This document shows positions 6,581 through 7,945 of a stretch of 7,945 nucleotides of DNA, piece after piece. The DNA comes from an uncultured Campylobacter sp. (GTDB taxonomy: Bacteria > Campylobacterota > Campylobacteria > Campylobacterales > Campylobacteraceae): positions 1-7,945 of the forward strand of contig NZ_CALHHT010000350.1 in the NCBI RefSeq assembly GCF_938031315.1, read 5' to 3'. The notes beneath the pieces are model-generated. The model worked only from the letters and a program-made list of their open reading frames with translations. It was not told the DNA's origin and made no database searches. The position numbers and the translations under genes were made by a program. The number at the start of each line of letters is the position of its first letter. Within the stretch, counting starts at the first letter, position 1.

Positions 6581-7691
6581 AGGGTTTAAATTTACGCTTT
6601 TTAGCGCGATTTTCATCATCGGCGCCTTTATAAGCGAGAGTCTTTATATCATCTATTTAAATTCCAAAATCGAGGAGAGCGCCGACGTCGCCGAGCTGAT
6701 ACAAAAAAGCGGCGAAGCCCTAGCCGGCGCGGATCTGAATCTAAAAGATGAGCTCATCTACGACTACGCGATCCTAAACGCAAACGGCGAAATTTTAAGA
6801 TCAAACCTCAGCGTGCAGCCGCCCGATTTTGCATTTATCACGCTGAAATTCGGCGGGCGGGTGTTTTTTAAGCGCCACTTTCTACATGAGGGCAAGCTGC
6901 ATTTTTTCGTCATTTCAAAAAAGATAAGCTACGCCAAGATAGAATTTATTGCGATCTCTACGATCTTTATCACGATTTTCGTAGCGCTCATCATCGCGCT
7001 GTTTAACTACAAAATCATAAAAAATTTCTACGCGCAGCAAAGCAACCTCATCAAGGCGTTTTTCAACGACGCGATGCACGAGCTAAAGACCCCTCTGGGC
7101 GTCGCGCTCATCAACACCGAGATGCTTGGGCTGCGCGACAAACACACGGCGCGAATAAAATCCGCGCTTAAGCAGATGGTCATTACTTACGAGGATGTGG
7201 AGTACTTCATCAAAAGCGGCAAGATGAGCTTAAAAAGCCGCCGCATCGATATGAGCGAGTTTTTGGGCGCGAGGATAAATTTCATCTATCTGGTCGCAAA
7301 AAGCAAAAACATAAGCCTGCAATCGCGAATAGCGCCCGATGTGAGCGTTTTTATGGACGAGACCTCGCTTATGCGCCTCATCGATAACACCCTAAGCAAC
7401 GCCATAAAATACTCGCGCCCCGGCGGCAAGATCATCATCGGGCTGGAAAAAGGGGTGAGCATAGCGGTCTTTAGCGTGCAGGACTTCGGCATCGGCATAA
7501 AGGATACGAGCGCGATCTGGGATAGATACTCGCGCGAAAACGCGGCTCTTGGCGGATTCGGTCTCGGGCTAAACATAATCGATAAAATTTGCAAGCGCTA
7601 CGGAATCGCAAAAAGCGTCAGCTCGAAACTCGGCGAAGGCAGTACCTTTTGCTACAAAATCCCGCTGTTTAAGCAGAAACTTTTGGATTAA
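6573..7691 (+). CDS. Membrane sensor histidine kinase, partner of the upstream regulator
   Basis: A 372-residue sensor kinase. It has a first membrane helix at about 8-29, a periplasmic sensor of about 92 residues (30-122) and a second helix at about 124-145. The dimerisation helix carries the phospho-acceptor H169 in NDAMHELKTPLG. The ATPase domain shows the N box DNTLSNAIKYS (271-281), the G1 box DFGIGI (304-309) and the G2 box GGFGLGL (327-333). There is almost no room for a HAMP linker between the second helix and the H box. The frame is open further upstream, to 6444, but that part lies within the regulator gene and encodes no sensible N-terminus. ATG 6573 puts the first membrane helix at the start and gives the eight-base overlap usual for such pairs. 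The ribosome site is weak (CGGA, 6559-6562), consistent with translational coupling. The sensor domain has no cysteine and no fold I recognise, so the signal is unknown. Confidence 0.9.
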   Translation: MLKGFKFTLFSAIFIIGAFISESLYIIYLNSKIEESADVAELIQKSGEALAGADLNLKDELIYDYAILNANGEILRSNLSVQPPDFAFITLKFGGRVFFKRHFLHEGKLHFFVISKKISYAKIEFIAISTIFITIFVALIIALFNYKIIKNFYAQQSNLIKAFFNDAMHELKTPLGVALINTEMLGLRDKHTARIKSALKQMVITYEDVEYFIKSGKMSLKSRRIDMSEFLGARINFIYLVAKSKNISLQSRIAPDVSVFMDETSLMRLIDNTLSNAIKYSRPGGKIIIGLEKGVSIAVFSVQDFGIGIKDTSAIWDRYSRENAALGGFGLGLNIIDKICKRYGIAKSVSSKLGEGSTFCYKIPLFKQKLLD

Positions 7692-7776
7692 AACGGGCGC
7701 GCTAAATTTAGACGCAAATTTTAAAATTTAGAAGTAGAATTCGCGCGGCTAGGGCTTTTTAAAATTTTGTTTTAGC

Positions 7777-7804
7777 GTGGCTTTTCAGCCACCTTTTGCT
7801 TCTC
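7777..7804 (+). terminator. Probable intrinsic terminator of the psr/two-component operon
   Basis: GTGGCT (7777-7782) pairs perfectly with AGCCAC (7787-7792) around the loop TTTC, and a T-rich run CTTTTGCTTCTC (7793-7804) follows on the plus strand. It lies 85 bases after the kinase stop, and only a partial frame on the other strand lies beyond it. On the minus strand the same hairpin has a GAAA tetraloop and overlaps the stop codon of the convergent gene, so it may act in both directions; that side lacks a clean T tract. Confidence 0.5.
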
Positions 7805-7945
7805 TGCTGCGTAAATAATATTTTTCCAATGGATAATTTAGATTTCCGCAGTTATCGAATTTCATACCCTCTTTTTTTGTATCAAATAGCATTACTTTGC
7901 TCCTATCTTCATAATATTTTTTAGTAATAACATCTATTTCTGCTC
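7785..7945 (-). CDS. Unrecognised protein, C-terminal end (runs off right edge)
   Basis: On the minus strand a frame is open from the right edge to a TGA at 7787-7785: 52 codons and no start in view that can be trusted. The other two minus-strand frames and the plus strand hit stops in this stretch, which supports this frame as coding. The visible end contains YYEDRSKVMLFDTKKEG, then FDNCGNLNYPLEKYYLRS, and closes in REAKGG. It is hydrophilic, rich in Lys, Tyr, Asp and Glu, with no membrane segment. I do not recognise the family. It is clearly more AT-rich than the genes to its left, which may point to a different origin. It converges on the kinase gene and shares the hairpin around its stop codon. 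Confidence 0.5.
   Translation of the reverse strand, partial: AEIDVITKKYYEDRSKVMLFDTKKEGMKFDNCGNLNYPLEKYYLRSREAKGG

Noticed and set aside
7702..7731. Inverted repeat CTAAATTT / AAATTTAG after the kinase gene
   Set aside because: AAATTT is self-complementary and very common here, so such pairs arise by chance. The stem is AT-only and weaker than the hairpin at 7777.

Overview
The window looks like a chromosomal segment of a Campylobacterota bacterium, most likely a Campylobacter of the anaerobic, oral, higher-GC group (C. gracilis, C. rectus, C. showae or C. curvus type). The reasons are a PAS protein of the Aer/CetB energy-taxis type, a psrABC-type sulfur-respiration operon, very frequent AAATTT and AAAATTTT words inside and between genes, and promoters that have a TATAAT box and periodic A/T tracts but no clear -35 box. 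The species is inferred from style and not proven.

Layout, left to right. (1) Positions 1-562, minus strand: the N-terminal 187 codons of an Aer/CetB-like PAS protein that runs off the left edge. (2) Positions 563-711: an AT-rich divergent promoter region with a TATAAT box on each strand. (3) Positions 712-1926, plus strand: an MFS exporter of the EntS/MFS_3 type with a TTG start. (4) Positions 1927-2093: an intergenic gap with at most a weak terminator and a weak promoter. (5) Positions 2094-5900: three tightly packed genes for a periplasm-facing molybdoenzyme. They encode a Tat-exported molybdopterin catalytic subunit (psrA/phsA-like), a 16-cysteine four-cluster ferredoxin subunit (psrB-like) and an NrfD-type quinol-interacting membrane subunit (psrC-like). 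(6) Positions 5927-7691: an OmpR-type response regulator and a membrane histidine kinase that overlap by 8 bases and lie directly downstream in the same orientation. (7) Positions 7692-7784: a short convergent gap whose right end runs into a compact hairpin that probably ends the long plus-strand operon. (8) Positions 7785-7945, minus strand: the C-terminal end of an unrecognised, AT-rich gene that runs off the right edge.

How the genes fit together. PsrC would oxidise menaquinol in the membrane. Electrons would pass through the four iron-sulfur clusters of PsrB and the single cluster of PsrA to the molybdenum site, where polysulfide or thiosulfate is reduced outside the cytoplasmic membrane. 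The two-component pair behind it is a good candidate for the controller of this reductase, because only a 26-base gap containing an 8-bp hairpin separates them. The PAS protein at the left edge would report redox or electron-transport state to the taxis machinery. Its divergent neighbour, the exporter, has no obvious link to sulfur respiration.

I found no rRNA, tRNA, CRISPR array, insertion sequence or phage gene. Most of the window is ordinary, well-packed core or respiratory sequence. The least explained parts are the psrC/regulator hairpin, the Cys-free sensor domain of the kinase, and the AT-rich gene at the right edge.
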